Assembly: GCF_900115045.1 (NCBI RefSeq)
Contig: NZ_FOVC01000002.1
Location: 124,001 to 188,000 of the forward strand
Direction: 5' to 3'
DNA length: 64,000 nucleotides
Source of the DNA: Izhakiella capsodis
GTDB lineage: Bacteria > Pseudomonadota > Gammaproteobacteria > Enterobacterales > Enterobacteriaceae
Shown here: positions 55,640 to 64,000 of the stretch, in pieces
Layout: each line of letters starts with the position of its first letter
How positions within the stretch are numbered: the stretch's first letter is position 1
Program-made: the position numbers and the translations under genes
Notes under the pieces: model-generated
The model's input: the letters and a program-made list of their open reading frames with translations, nothing else
Databases searched by the model: none
Told to the model about the DNA's origin: nothing

Positions 55640-56131
55640 CTATTTAGCCAGCCCTGAGATTGGTTCACGCGCTCCCCAGGTGAGGTGAAACATATCGTAA
55701 AAATCGAGTTCGCCTTTGGTTGCAAGCAGACGCTGCACACCCTGTTTAATTCCTTCAGGAACTGACGGATGAGAAAGGATTTCGTTAACAGCCTGGTTTG
55801 ATAAATTGCGGTCATAATACCATTCGCCGTTGTAGCAGACACGTAAATCCAGCGTATCGATATCTTCGAATCGATAGCGTGGATTGATGTCCATCAGCAT
55901 CAGAATGCTCATGATCAATACAAACAGCGTTGCGCCCCAGAAAGCAGGCCAGCCAAGAAATTCGGTAGTAAATATCAGCGCGACGGTAAGCAGATAGCAA
56001 ATAAACATCAACGCCCACAGGCCTGGATGCTTTTTCATAAAGCTGAAACTGAAACGGGGTTTATTATCGCGCTGTTCTTCACGGTTTATCTGCTCAATTT
56101 CGTGCAGCATGATGGTTTTAATGATATCCAT
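55640..56131 (-). CDS. ylaC: inner membrane protein YlaC
   Basis: 163 residues of the YlaC family. A charged N-terminus (EIEQINREEQRDNKPRFSFS) is followed by two adjacent membrane helices (about residues 38-85). A cytoplasmic C-terminal domain has RYRFEDIDTLDLRVCYNGEW and KGELDFYDMFHLTWG. AGAGGAAAGC precedes the ATG. Function is unknown. In E. coli ylaC lies elsewhere on the chromosome, so the neighbourhood is not conserved. Confidence 0.88.
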   Translation of the reverse strand: MDIIKTIMLHEIEQINREEQRDNKPRFSFSFMKKHPGLWALMFICYLLTVALIFTTEFLGWPAFWGATLFVLIMSILMLMDINPRYRFEDIDTLDLRVCYNGEWYYDRNLSNQAVNEILSHPSVPEGIKQGVQRLLATKGELDFYDMFHLTWGAREPISGLAK

Positions 56132-56351
56132 GCTTTCCTCTTAAATTGATTATTGCAATATTAAACCACGACGAACAAGAAGCGGCCAGAGGCAGTTTTT
56201 AATAATTAAATTATCACAGAGGTTCTGTTTGACTTAATTTAATAAAAATGAGCATGTTATGTATAACTGCGAAGAGTCATTGCAACCCTCCAGCAAAGTG
56301 CCACAATTGGCTAATAGTCTTTTTCAGATTCATGACAACAGGAGACGTCGT

Positions 56352-56963
56352 ATGCTTCACGCTTCTTGCAGTCTTATGTCGCTAATGTCATTTGCCGCTG
56401 GTACGCTGATGACAGGAGCCTCAAGTCAACCGCACTATCTGTTGCTATCCCAGCCGGACAACGGGGTGCCAAATAACGTACAGTTCCCGCTGATTTGTTA
56501 TCCCCAAGCTGCGCCTCGGGATAACACGAATCTGGTCGTCTGGTTCGAAGCGTGTTTCTCAACTAACCAGTGGCTGCCATGCGGGCGCTATCCGCTCCAT
56601 CCCTATACCCATTTTCATCCTAACACTCATGAGGTATTGGGCATTTGCGCGGGTTGGGCGGAGCTATTATTTGGCGGTGATAATGGTCGGATGATGACAG
56701 TTCATGCGGGTGACGCAGTGCTGATCCCCGCAGGTGTGGGACATAAGCAGGTAGCGGCCAGCGATGATTTTTTTGCTGTTGTTGCTTATCCTTGTGGAGT
56801 GCAGCCCGAAACGCAGCGAGATGATAAAGCGTTGTTAAGCCTGGCGCTGGAAGCCGTGAAACAGGTTGCCATGCCGCAAACCGATCCGCTGCTGGGTGAT
56901 GAAGGGGGGCTTGTTGAGATCTGGCACCCCCTGACTCGCGCAGGTAATCCACAAGATATATAA
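56352..56963 (+). CDS. YjlB-like cupin protein
   Basis: 203 residues with a single cupin fold. The first motif is HPYTHFHPNTHEVLGICAGW, with His and Glu metal-ligand candidates. The second motif is AGDAVLIPAGVGHKQVAASD. The late DPLLGDEGGLVEIWHP block is typical of the YjlB group. The ATG at 56352 has GGAG seven bases upstream. An in-frame ATG at 56259 would add 31 residues without similarity. About 30 residues before the conserved PHYLLLSQPDNG are unusual and Met/Ser-rich. The substrate is unknown. Confidence 0.85.
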   Translation: MLHASCSLMSLMSFAAGTLMTGASSQPHYLLLSQPDNGVPNNVQFPLICYPQAAPRDNTNLVVWFEACFSTNQWLPCGRYPLHPYTHFHPNTHEVLGICAGWAELLFGGDNGRMMTVHAGDAVLIPAGVGHKQVAASDDFFAVVAYPCGVQPETQRDDKALLSLALEAVKQVAMPQTDPLLGDEGGLVEIWHPLTRAGNPQDI

Positions 56964-57455
56964 CAAAACCGTCAGCGATAGTTATGATCACTGGCGTGTT
57001 AATGTTATTGCTGGAAAATGAGGTGTCGCTGTGAGTCAGCAGCTGATAATTTTGCGAACCTTGTCACCGGTCAGAGGAATATCTGGTATTAAATCTTGCG
57101 ATTAAACAGCAGAAGCCACTTAATCACTTTGGCTGAATAAGAATAAATCAGTTTTTTTATTATGTAACAATCTAAGAACTTAGTTTGTAATACAAAAATT
57201 GACGTGATTATTTCGGTATTCTTGCTATTTGTGGCTGATATAGAGACCTGTTAATGCTATGGTTATTGTATGACTGTGGTTGTAAGATTTGCGGCTATGA
57301 CTCATTAAGCGCACGGCAGGCATTTATATTTAAAATATGCGGCATATGATTTTTTCAACATGGTTATTTGATAAAAGACAGTGAGTGCTTAATATTTCTG
57401 TAATAGATACGTCACCGATGTGCGTTAACTTCGCAGTAAAACCCGGAGATGATTT
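56964..57455. other. gene-free AT-rich region
   Basis: About 490 bases with stops in all frames and no recognisable gene. It presumably contains the promoter of the acyltransferase gene that follows. No hairpin with a T-run was noted. Confidence 0.5.
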
Positions 57456-59198
57456 GTGTTCACCATCGAACATGTTCTTGCGGATCTCTATCCCGAGCAT
57501 AAACCGGCAGGCTGGCAACTGTCCCTGCTGAAAAGGTTATTGCACGAAAAGAAATTTCAGGCGTTTGACCAAAAATATCGTCATCTGCAAGGTTTCGATA
57601 TGGTCGAACAGGTACTGGAATATTTCGATTTCCATTGCGATACCAGTGAGCGCGATCTGGAGCAAATTCCTGTCTCCGGACCGTTGGTTATTGTGGCCAA
57701 TCATCCGCTTGGTTCACTTGATGGCCTGGCGCTATTGCACGCAGTATCTCAGGTTAGACGCGATGTGAAAATCGTCACCAATCGCCTGCTGTCCTGCCTT
57801 AGCGCACTAAAAAGCCTGATGCTGTCGGTTGATAATATGGGCAATCGTACTAGCCGCCAGCAGATAGCGTTGATGCAGGAGCAGCTGGACAATCAGGGAG
57901 CGCTGATCTTTTTTCCGGCAGGTGAAGTGTCGAGACTAAGCGGCAAAGGCGTTCGCGATGGTAAATGGAGCCCCGGTTTTGTTCGTCTCGCCGCGCGCTC
58001 ACGGGCGGTGGTGGTACCGGTATATCTGAGCGGACGTAATTCTTCATTCTTTTATGCCATTTCGGCTATTTATCAACCTCTTTCGACGATGATGCTGGTC
58101 AACGAAATGTTTAAGCAACAGGGCAACAGGATCAAGCTGCAAATCGGTCAGCGCGTTCCTTTTGCCAACTGGCATGACGGCCACACGACGGCAAAAGAGC
58201 TGGCGGCCCGTTTTCGCCGCCATGTTTATCGGCTCAGTCAGGGAAAAAGCGGCCTGTTTCAGACTGAGGCGGCGATTGCCCGTGCAGAAGATCGCGCGGT
58301 ACTGAAAAAAGCACTGGCGAATTGTGAGGTGCTCGGTCGGTTACCGGATAGCAAAGTGATTTATCTTTATCGCCGCAACGGTGAAGCTTACGTACCTGTT
58401 TTGCGCGAGCTGGGTCGCCTGCGTGAAATTGCTTTTCGCGCTGTCGGTGAAGGCAGTGGGCATCGCCGGGATCTCGATGATTATGATGACGATTATTACC
58501 ACCTGATCCTTTGGGATGACGTGACGTTGGATATTGTCGGTGCCTATCGTTTTATTCCCACTGCGGAGCAGGTCAGGCGCAAAGGTCTCGCGGGTCTCTA
58601 TAGCTATAGCCTGTTTAATTACGGTAACGAAATGAACCCAATACTCGACCAGGGAATCGAGCTAGGCCGCAGCTTTATTCAGCCGGCCTATTGGGGTCGG
58701 CGTGGATTAGATTATCTTTGGATGGGGATTGGTGCCTGGCTGGCGAAGTATCCGCAATATCGCTATTTGTTCGGTCCGGTATCTATCTCCGGCGGTTTGC
58801 CGCTGGCAGCGCGGGATTTGCTGGTTGCCTTTTATCGGCTCTACTTCGCGCCGACTTTGCCCTTAGCGCAATCACGGCGTCCTTACCCGGCATCATTACC
58901 TGATGTATTGGCACAGTTCAGTGGCGATAACTACCACGAAGACCTCCAGCGGTTAAAGAGTCTACTAAATAATCTTGGTTGCAGTATTCCGCCACTGTAT
59001 AAACAGTATTCTGAGCTGTGCGAACAGGGGGGGGTACAGTTCATCGACTTTGGCAGCGATCCAGATTTTAATAACTGCATTGACGGTCTGGTTTTAGTAG
59101 ACGTCAGCCAGCTCAAAGCGAGTCGGTTTGCACGTTATGTTGGCGTCTATCGACCAGAAAATGCTACTCCTTTCGGCGGCGAGAAGCCTGACGTTTAA
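57456..59198 (+). CDS. olsF: OlsF-like bifunctional acyltransferase (ornithine-lipid synthesis)
   Basis: 580 residues in two parts. The N-terminal PlsC-like O-acyltransferase has ANHPLGSLDG (His83 to Asp89) and FFPAGEVSRL near residue 152. The C-terminal hemolysin/OlsB-like N-acyltransferase of the GNAT fold is about residues 290-470. It has YHLILWDDVTLDIVGAYRF, ELGRSFIQPAYWGRRGLDYL and GPVSISGGLPLAARDLL. This architecture is that of OlsF, described in Serratia, which makes lyso-ornithine lipid and then ornithine lipid. The start is GTG with GGAG eight bases upstream. The function is inferred from architecture. Confidence 0.82.
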   Translation: MFTIEHVLADLYPEHKPAGWQLSLLKRLLHEKKFQAFDQKYRHLQGFDMVEQVLEYFDFHCDTSERDLEQIPVSGPLVIVANHPLGSLDGLALLHAVSQVRRDVKIVTNRLLSCLSALKSLMLSVDNMGNRTSRQQIALMQEQLDNQGALIFFPAGEVSRLSGKGVRDGKWSPGFVRLAARSRAVVVPVYLSGRNSSFFYAISAIYQPLSTMMLVNEMFKQQGNRIKLQIGQRVPFANWHDGHTTAKELAARFRRHVYRLSQGKSGLFQTEAAIARAEDRAVLKKALANCEVLGRLPDSKVIYLYRRNGEAYVPVLRELGRLREIAFRAVGEGSGHRRDLDDYDDDYYHLILWDDVTLDIVGAYRFIPTAEQVRRKGLAGLYSYSLFNYGNEMNPILDQGIELGRSFIQPAYWGRRGLDYLWMGIGAWLAKYPQYRYLFGPVSISGGLPLAARDLLVAFYRLYFAPTLPLAQSRRPYPASLPDVLAQFSGDNYHEDLQRLKSLLNNLGCSIPPLYKQYSELCEQGGVQFIDFGSDPDFNNCIDGLVLVDVSQLKASRFARYVGVYRPENATPFGGEKPDV

Positions 59199-59257
59199 GG
59201 TACCTTCATTTTTTTAATCAATTTTCCGGATCGATTTTTCTGTTTTAAAAAAGAGGG

Positions 59258-59488
59258 TTGAAATCACCACGTATAACGTTCCCACAAGACGTTCGTTACA
59301 TCCGACAGGATGTCGAACAGCAACTGCAAGAGGTGCCAGGAAAAGAGAATGTTCAGCTGCGGAGTGCTTTTTCGACGCTGATGCAAAGTATTACCAGGAG
59401 GTACTTTCCGAGAGAAGGCACGAATGCCACCTGGCCCGATGCGCTAATCCTGGCTGAGCGATTTGGCCATCGTCGTGTCGCAAGATAA
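59258..59488 (+). CDS. hypothetical 76-residue protein
   Basis: A small frame with a protein-like composition (ITFPQDVRYIRQDVEQQLQE, then ALILAERFGHRRVAR). I do not recognise it. The start would be TTG directly abutting AGAGGG, which is a poor arrangement, so it could be a fragment or a chance frame. It lies between olsF and the ftnA terminator. Confidence 0.3.
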   Translation: MKSPRITFPQDVRYIRQDVEQQLQEVPGKENVQLRSAFSTLMQSITRRYFPREGTNATWPDALILAERFGHRRVAR

Positions 59489-59523
59489 GGATGAATAGAT
59501 GCTGCTATCGTCTGCTGGTGCGG

Positions 59524-59551
59524 TAAAAAAGGCCGCTGCAATTGCAGCGGC
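59524..59551 (-). terminator. rho-independent terminator of ftnA
   Basis: A 20-base perfect palindrome (GCCGCTGCAATTGCAGCGGC, 59532-59551) is followed on the minus strand by six or more T residues. It begins ten bases past the ftnA stop. Confidence 0.9.
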
Positions 59552-59560
59552 GCAGGTGTT

Positions 59561-60064
59561 TCAGGGCGTTTCCTGAGAGCCCATATTACCGAGGTCTTTA
59601 TCGGCAAGATACAGGCCTTTGCCATCCTGACCGACCAGGGCAAGCTTATCGATAACGGCTTTGAATAGTTTCTCTTCTTCATGCTGTTCGGCAACATACC
59701 ATTGCAGGAAGTTGAAGGTTGAGTAGTCCTGGCTGGTTATCGCAGCATGCGCCAGTTCGTTGATTTTTTTCGTAATAAATTTCTCGTGTTCGTAAGTTTT
59801 ATCAAACACTTCAGAAAGGCTATTAAAGGTAACCGGCGGTGCGTCAATACTCCCAAGCACCGGCATCGCGCCGGTATCGCTGAGGTAGTTAAACAGGCGC
59901 CTCATATGGTTCATCTCTTCGCTGGAATGCTCGCGCAGAAATACGGCGGCACCTTCAAAACCTTTGTCGCTGCACCAGGCGCTCATCTGTAGATAGAGAT
60001 TGGCAGAATAAAACTCAAGATTCAGCTGCTCGTTGAGCTTTGCGGTCATTTCATTGCTAAGCAT
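59561..60064 (-). CDS. ftnA: non-heme ferritin FtnA
   Basis: 24-mer iron-storage protein. It has 167 residues (165 in E. coli). The ferroxidase residues are visible: Glu in NLEFYSANLY (about 17), Glu and His in SSEEMNHMRR (about 49-53), and Glu in TYEHEKFITK and EQHEEEKLF. No heme-binding Met of the Bfr type is expected. A strong terminator follows. The AT-rich upstream region may carry its promoter. Confidence 0.97.
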   Translation of the reverse strand: MLSNEMTAKLNEQLNLEFYSANLYLQMSAWCSDKGFEGAAVFLREHSSEEMNHMRRLFNYLSDTGAMPVLGSIDAPPVTFNSLSEVFDKTYEHEKFITKKINELAHAAITSQDYSTFNFLQWYVAEQHEEEKLFKAVIDKLALVGQDGKGLYLADKDLGNMGSQETP

Positions 60065-60872
60065 GGTGTAACTCCGGGTATGTTATTTTCAAAATGAATA
60101 TCAGGCGATGGAGTCTATTATGCATAATGTATTAAAAATAGAAATGGCGGAGTGAATTAATTTTTAATTATTTGTTTCTGTTTATCGTTAAAATGATTAA
60201 GTGATAATTATTATCGTGTTAAAAGAAATGGTTATCAATTTTTAATGGGGATGATAACTATTTTTATTAACAGCATCTACTCATCAAAGGCTAAGAGCCG
60301 TCACCTGTATTTTCAGGCTAATATGTAAGGCTTCACGAGTGGCCGCTATTTTCAGCCGCATACAAACATGATGTTTCTGTTTTTTCTTCGTGCCTTGAAT
60401 AACAGAAGAATTATTTTAAATATAATCGCCGGCATGTTTAATTTTAGGATTGATAACGAATTTATAGTAAATAGCGGAATAACGTTTAAAAGCTGACAGA
60501 TATAATCGCTGGAAGATATTTGTGTCAGGTAGGGTGAAATAGAACGCTTTACTGTTGAAAGGTAGCAAAGCGCAGTAACTGAAAAGGCCAACAGTTTTTT
60601 TACGAGTATCATAACAATACCTTCTGGGCTGGCATCTTAACGCCAACAGGTTGCCGGGCGGCTCGCCTTCGTAGTTAATAGCAGGGGCAACCAGGCGAAA
60701 GCGGTGACTGCCGATCAGAAAAAAGAGAGACAGAAGGTGTCATCGAAGACCGTGCAAAAAAGAGGTTTATCACGGTGATAAGCGCTGCTTGATGCACGGC
60801 CTGATCAAATAGAGTCCAGGTTTCCTGGGGGTTATAGTGATTCTCTGAATGCGTCAGCGATGAGTTTTATGG
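60065..60872. other. gene-free region between ftnA and the VirK-family gene
   Basis: About 800 bases. 60110-60290 is very AT-rich. A minus-strand frame at 60612-60352 opens with a signal-peptide-like MILVKKLLAFSVTALCYLS, behind the weak purine stretch AAGG. After about 20 codons it loses any protein-like pattern, so it may be the decayed start of a small exported protein. 60613-60872 holds nothing recognisable. Confidence 0.45.
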
Positions 60873-61844
60873 TTAATGCGTTAAGCCTGGTTGCTGGCAG
60901 GCCTGGGTTATCTGTTCGCTCATCTGATCCAGTAGTTCATAGCGACGGCGGTACTCTGCACGCTTTTTGCTGACGATATTTTCAATTGCTTTTCGCGGCA
61001 TTTGTACGGGTAATATGAAGTTGCCTTTAGCATCTCGCTCGGCCCCCAGCGATTGCCAGAAATCATCATAATCCGCCAGCAGCTTATCTTTTTTCTTTGC
61101 CCGATAACGCCATGATTCATAGATATGGTTGCTATTACTGACGGCAATAATCCGCTCTGCGGATAATTGCCGTGCCAAATTGATCGCGGCTTCTGTCAGC
61201 ACACGTTTTGGAAAAAGGCCATGACAGTATTTAGTTGCAGCCTGAATATTTTCATGAGGTGTTAAGGATTTCGCCCCCTGCAGACCACCAATAAAAAGTG
61301 TTCGTTTATTATCGATGGTGATGAGGGTAAACGTCAGCAGTGCCAGCGAGATATTTTTCTCATCACAGAATTGCAGAGTTGCTTCGCCCTCTTTGCTGAG
61401 AAAGTCCTCTGCGCACAACCTTACGCTAAATTTTTTCTGGCCTTTTCCAATAAATTCCGCCAGCAAGGCGCCACGATCAGAAAAATAGCCGTCAAGGAGA
61501 TGACGTGGTAATGCATGACAGAATTGAACGTAGTGATCATAGATGTGACTGCGTTTCTGGCCGATATCCAAACCGAGCATCATCCAGGGGCGTTGAAGAC
61601 GACAAGGAAGGCCCGGCTGAGCCTTGATTATCTGATCGAACAGAGGATGTTTCGCTAGCTCAGAAAGGTAACGATAAGAGTTAAATGGCATGCAAAGGGA
61701 ACGAATAACAAATTTTTGGCGATTGGTTTTGTTCAGCCAGTATTCACCTGGCGTCAGATTACCTTGCGCCAGATCTAAAAATAATGACCAGCCGTTTAGC
61801 GGTTTGACATCATAAATGTTATCGGTTGTTTGAATTGATGACAT
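60873..61844 (-). CDS. VirK/YbjX family (DUF535) protein
   Basis: 323 residues with the family blocks HPLFDQIIKAQPGLPCRLQRP, HYVQFCHALPRH, LFIGGLQGAKS and the late ISNSNHIYE-like AVSNSNHIYESWRYRAKKKD. It has no signal peptide or membrane helix. Members include Shigella VirK, Salmonella VirK and E. coli YbjX. They have been linked to virulence and resistance to cationic peptides, but the biochemical role is unknown. No functional partner is adjacent. Confidence 0.9.
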   Translation of the reverse strand: MSSIQTTDNIYDVKPLNGWSLFLDLAQGNLTPGEYWLNKTNRQKFVIRSLCMPFNSYRYLSELAKHPLFDQIIKAQPGLPCRLQRPWMMLGLDIGQKRSHIYDHYVQFCHALPRHLLDGYFSDRGALLAEFIGKGQKKFSVRLCAEDFLSKEGEATLQFCDEKNISLALLTFTLITIDNKRTLFIGGLQGAKSLTPHENIQAATKYCHGLFPKRVLTEAAINLARQLSAERIIAVSNSNHIYESWRYRAKKKDKLLADYDDFWQSLGAERDAKGNFILPVQMPRKAIENIVSKKRAEYRRRYELLDQMSEQITQACQQPGLTH

Positions 61845-62252
61845 AATAAACTCTTAAGGATAATCATAGGGTTACGAGCAATGAAGCGTGATTCATTTTC
61901 ATTGCTCGATTACTCGTAACATCAGACGTGGCAATAATATCATTAATAAGGTAAACAAATGTTAATCAGTGTGAATTAAATGGAAGATCGTAATATATTC
62001 CCTACGGTTGTTATGGTGCGGTATAGCATTGGACGACGGTTCAGCTAAAAATCGGTTTGCTTCACTGGTTAAGCCGTTTACGCTGGGCTGATGATATAGA
62101 AGGTTGTGTGCTGTGCGGTAAACGTGCGATGAAGGTTTGCTGGCGCTTCTTTTCAGCACTAAAAAATAGGGCAAATGCGGTGCATATCGACTTTTTTTTC
62201 TGGACGATAGGGTATAAGTAGGGTTTGTTGTCTTAATTCTGTCGGAGGTTAC
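61845..62252. other. intergenic region with no intact gene
   Basis: About 400 bases. A 70-codon minus-strand frame (61962-62174) shows no family features. TATAAG at 62213-62218 may be a -10 element for the short ORF that follows, but no good -35 was found. Confidence 0.4.
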
Positions 62253-62339
62253 ATGTTCAGCATCACTTTTATTTACCTGTTCAGAATCCGCCGTTGGCAG
62301 CGGCGTGGCAACATTGTTGTTGCAACTACATCACGCTAG
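62253..62339 (+). CDS. putative 28-residue leader peptide or small protein
   Basis: A short frame with a strong Shine-Dalgarno (GGAGG, 62244-62248) encodes MFSITFIYLFRIRRWQRRGN and IVVATTSR, then TAG. It has a hydrophobic N-terminal half followed by an Arg-rich stretch (RIRRWQRR). A terminator-like hairpin begins nine bases after its stop. The layout resembles an attenuator leader, but the next gene (treF) is about 380 bases away. I do not recognise the peptide. Confidence 0.4.
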   Translation: MFSITFIYLFRIRRWQRRGNIVVATTSR

Positions 62340-62347
62340 CGCCGCAG

Positions 62348-62390
62348 GCCCAGTGTTGTTCTCTCAAATCGCAGCACTGAGGCTTTTTTA
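62348..62390 (+). terminator. terminator-like hairpin after the short ORF
   Basis: GCC-CAGTG (62348-62355) pairs with CACTG-A-GGC (62375-62383), with one bulged A, and is followed by TTTTTT. The loop is long (19 bases). It could end the short-ORF transcript or act as an attenuator. Confidence 0.55.
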
Positions 62391-62721
62391 TAAATAATCC
62401 GATTCTTAGTGGCGTCCATCCTCGGTGCATCTGATTTACACAGGGACTGCGCCCTGTATCTTATCAAATAATAACAATCAATTAGCGTAGATCAGGCTAA
62501 ACTTCGTGTTTACCTATTGTGACTACAGATTTTTCCTACATCGAGTGAGAGCGTAGTATGACAAAGTGTGTTGGTTGATAATTGAAAATAACGCCCGAAA
62601 CTATATTTTTGATTTATTTACCTTGCTTTGATTTTGAATCACAGACACCTTCTTCTATAATAAGAAACCTAATTTGATAAAATTAATCATCACATCAGGT
62701 CCACCCTATTCGGAGGAGGTT
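62391..62721. other. leader region of treF
   Basis: About 330 bases without a gene, AT-rich toward the end. It ends in a very strong Shine-Dalgarno (GGAGGAGG, 62712-62719). Confidence 0.5.
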
Positions 62722-64000
62722 ATTATCAATATTCAGCGCAAAGATATCGATAACATCTGCCCTGGTCGTGACGAAGAGAAGAATCAGTTTAATAAAGATT
62801 GGGAGGTTATTTCGGAGGATTCAGCTGAGGTCGAACCCCAGCCTGAGATTATCCTGGGTATGCCTGTTTCTGATATCTTAACGCCAGCGGACAGATATCT
62901 GGAGTTGTTCGAGTCGGTTCAACTCGAACGCGTATTTACCGATAGCAAAACCTTCGCCGACTGCGCGCCGTTAAATGATCCCCAGCAAATCCTTGAGGAC
63001 TTTCGCCGCCTGCGCAACATGCCTGGCTTCAATTTAACGCAGTTTGTTGCCAGCAACTTTAAATACACGTCGATAGAAAAAAACGATTACGTATCCGATC
63101 CGGGCAAAACGTTGACGCAGCACATTGATGATCTGTGGCCGGTTCTTACGAAAGAGCCGCACGAGCAGTCACCGTTTTCTTCATTGCTGCCGTTGCCTAA
63201 ATCCTACGTGGTGCCAGGCGGACGATTCGGCGAGACCTACTACTGGGATTCCTACTTTAGCATGCTGGGGCTTGCCGAAAGTGGTCGGGAGGATCTGCTG
63301 CATAATATGGCAGACAATTTCGCCTGGCTTATCGATAACTACGGCCATATTCCCAATGGGAACCGCACCTATTATCTCAGCCGCTCTCAGCCTCCTGTTT
63401 TTGCTCTGATGGTTGAACTGTTTGAAGAGGACGGCATTCGCGGTTCCAAACGCTACCTGAATCAGTTGATTAAAGAGCATGATTACTGGATGGATGGCGC
63501 CGACGCGCTGGAGCCACAGCAGGCTTACCGCCACGTAGTAAAATTGCCGGACGGTTCGCTACTGAACCGTTATTGGGACGATCGGGATACGCCGCGTGAT
63601 GAGTCTTATGCTGAAGACGTGGAAACCGCCCGGGGATCGTCGCGTCCGGCAAGCGAAGTCTACCGCGATTTGCGAGCGGGTGCCGCGTCAGGCTGGGACT
63701 ATTCGTCACGCTGGCTACGCGATCCGCATCGGTTGGCCAGCATCCGTACTACCCAGTTTTTACCGATTGACCTTAACGCATTGCTTTATAAGCTGGAGTG
63801 CATGATTGCCAGCATTTCAGCTGTTGCTGGGGATGAAACTACCTCAGCGCGCTTTAGCCAGTATGCGACAAAGCGTCATCGTGCTATCGATCGCTATCTT
63901 TGGGATTATAGCGCCAACATTTATCGTGATTATGACTGGCGTCGCCAGCGGCTGGCGGCGTATACCGCGGCGGTAGTGGTACCGCTTTTCGTCGGGCTGG
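62722..64000 (+). CDS. treF: cytoplasmic trehalase TreF (5' part; runs off the window)
   Basis: Hydrolyses cytoplasmic trehalose to glucose (GH37). The first 426 codons are present and open to the window end. Trehalase signature 1 is intact (PGGRFGETYYWDSYFSML, about residue 167). Later family blocks PNGNRTYYLSRSQPPVFAL, DETPRDESY-like DRDTPRDESYAEDVETA and GWDYSSRWLRD are present. There is no signal peptide, which fits TreF and not TreA. No in-frame ATG, GTG or TTG lies near the 5' end. The first is ATG 62860, within conserved sequence. I infer an ATT start at 62722, giving MINIQRKDID after GGAGGAGG. ATC 62725 and ATT 62731 are alternatives. Confidence 0.93.
   Translation, partial: MINIQRKDIDNICPGRDEEKNQFNKDWEVISEDSAEVEPQPEIILGMPVSDILTPADRYLELFESVQLERVFTDSKTFADCAPLNDPQQILEDFRRLRNMPGFNLTQFVASNFKYTSIEKNDYVSDPGKTLTQHIDDLWPVLTKEPHEQSPFSSLLPLPKSYVVPGGRFGETYYWDSYFSMLGLAESGREDLLHNMADNFAWLIDNYGHIPNGNRTYYLSRSQPPVFALMVELFEEDGIRGSKRYLNQLIKEHDYWMDGADALEPQQAYRHVVKLPDGSLLNRYWDDRDTPRDESYAEDVETARGSSRPASEVYRDLRAGAASGWDYSSRWLRDPHRLASIRTTQFLPIDLNALLYKLECMIASISAVAGDETTSARFSQYATKRHRAIDRYLWDYSANIYRDYDWRRQRLAAYTAAVVVPLFVGL

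Noticed and set aside
61962..62174. 70-codon minus-strand frame between the VirK-family gene and treF
   Set aside because: No similarity recognised and no good Shine-Dalgarno.

Overview
The window is a chromosomal segment of a gamma-proteobacterium of the order Enterobacterales, most likely an Erwinia/Pantoea-like member. The left and middle parts follow the Escherichia coli rpsU-dnaG-rpoD to metC-exbBD neighbourhood almost gene by gene, and the proteins are near full-length orthologues of the E. coli ones. The family-level placement is inference, because no rRNA is present.

Layout. 1-922: AT-rich leader without a convincing gene. 923-7062: mug, the macromolecular synthesis operon (rpsU, dnaG, rpoD, minus strand) and tsaD. 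7082-11100: plsY, folB, uppP, cca and ygiM. 11391-17404: ygiF, glnE, hldE and ubiK. 17516-19401: an FMN riboswitch with a visible promoter, ribB and ygiD. 19538-23065: the tolC-ygiB-ygiC unit. 23266-27727: nudF-yqiB-cpdA-yqiA-parE. 28238-35214: a complete lysine-decarboxylase acid-resistance locus, cadC-cadB-cadA-dtpC, sitting between parE and parC. 36005-36707: a decayed cyclohexadienyl dehydratase gene. 36841-47297: parC, plsC, ftsP, dkgA/yqhC, yghB, metC and Fur-type exbB-exbD. 47775-49139: a citrate/tricarballylate-type MFS transporter. 49278-54544: a five-gene archaic (Csu-type) chaperone-usher pilus operon. 55117-59198: a ydcR-like MocR pseudogene, ylaC, a YjlB-like cupin and an OlsF-like two-domain acyltransferase. 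59561-64000: ftnA, a VirK/YbjX-family gene, a short leader-like ORF and the 5' part of treF, which runs off the window.

Functional themes. The left two thirds are housekeeping: translation and replication initiation, cell-wall lipid recycling, nitrogen regulation, LPS heptose, riboflavin and topoisomerase IV. The right third is accessory: surface pili, ornithine-lipid synthesis, iron storage and uptake energisation, acid resistance and organic-acid uptake, together with several decayed genes.

The observations most worth checking are: (i) a UppP in its normal locus that lacks two residues known to be essential for the enzyme; (ii) the cad-dtpC locus placed between parE and parC, with an intrinsic terminator directly in front of dtpC; (iii) treF with no ATG/GTG/TTG start and an apparent ATT start behind a very strong Shine-Dalgarno; (iv) two recognisable pseudogenes (pheC-like, ydcR-like); (v) a 13-bp perfect inverted repeat touching the ftsP ribosome-binding site; (vi) a 28-codon leader-like ORF followed by a terminator. 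I found no convincing previously undescribed multi-gene system.
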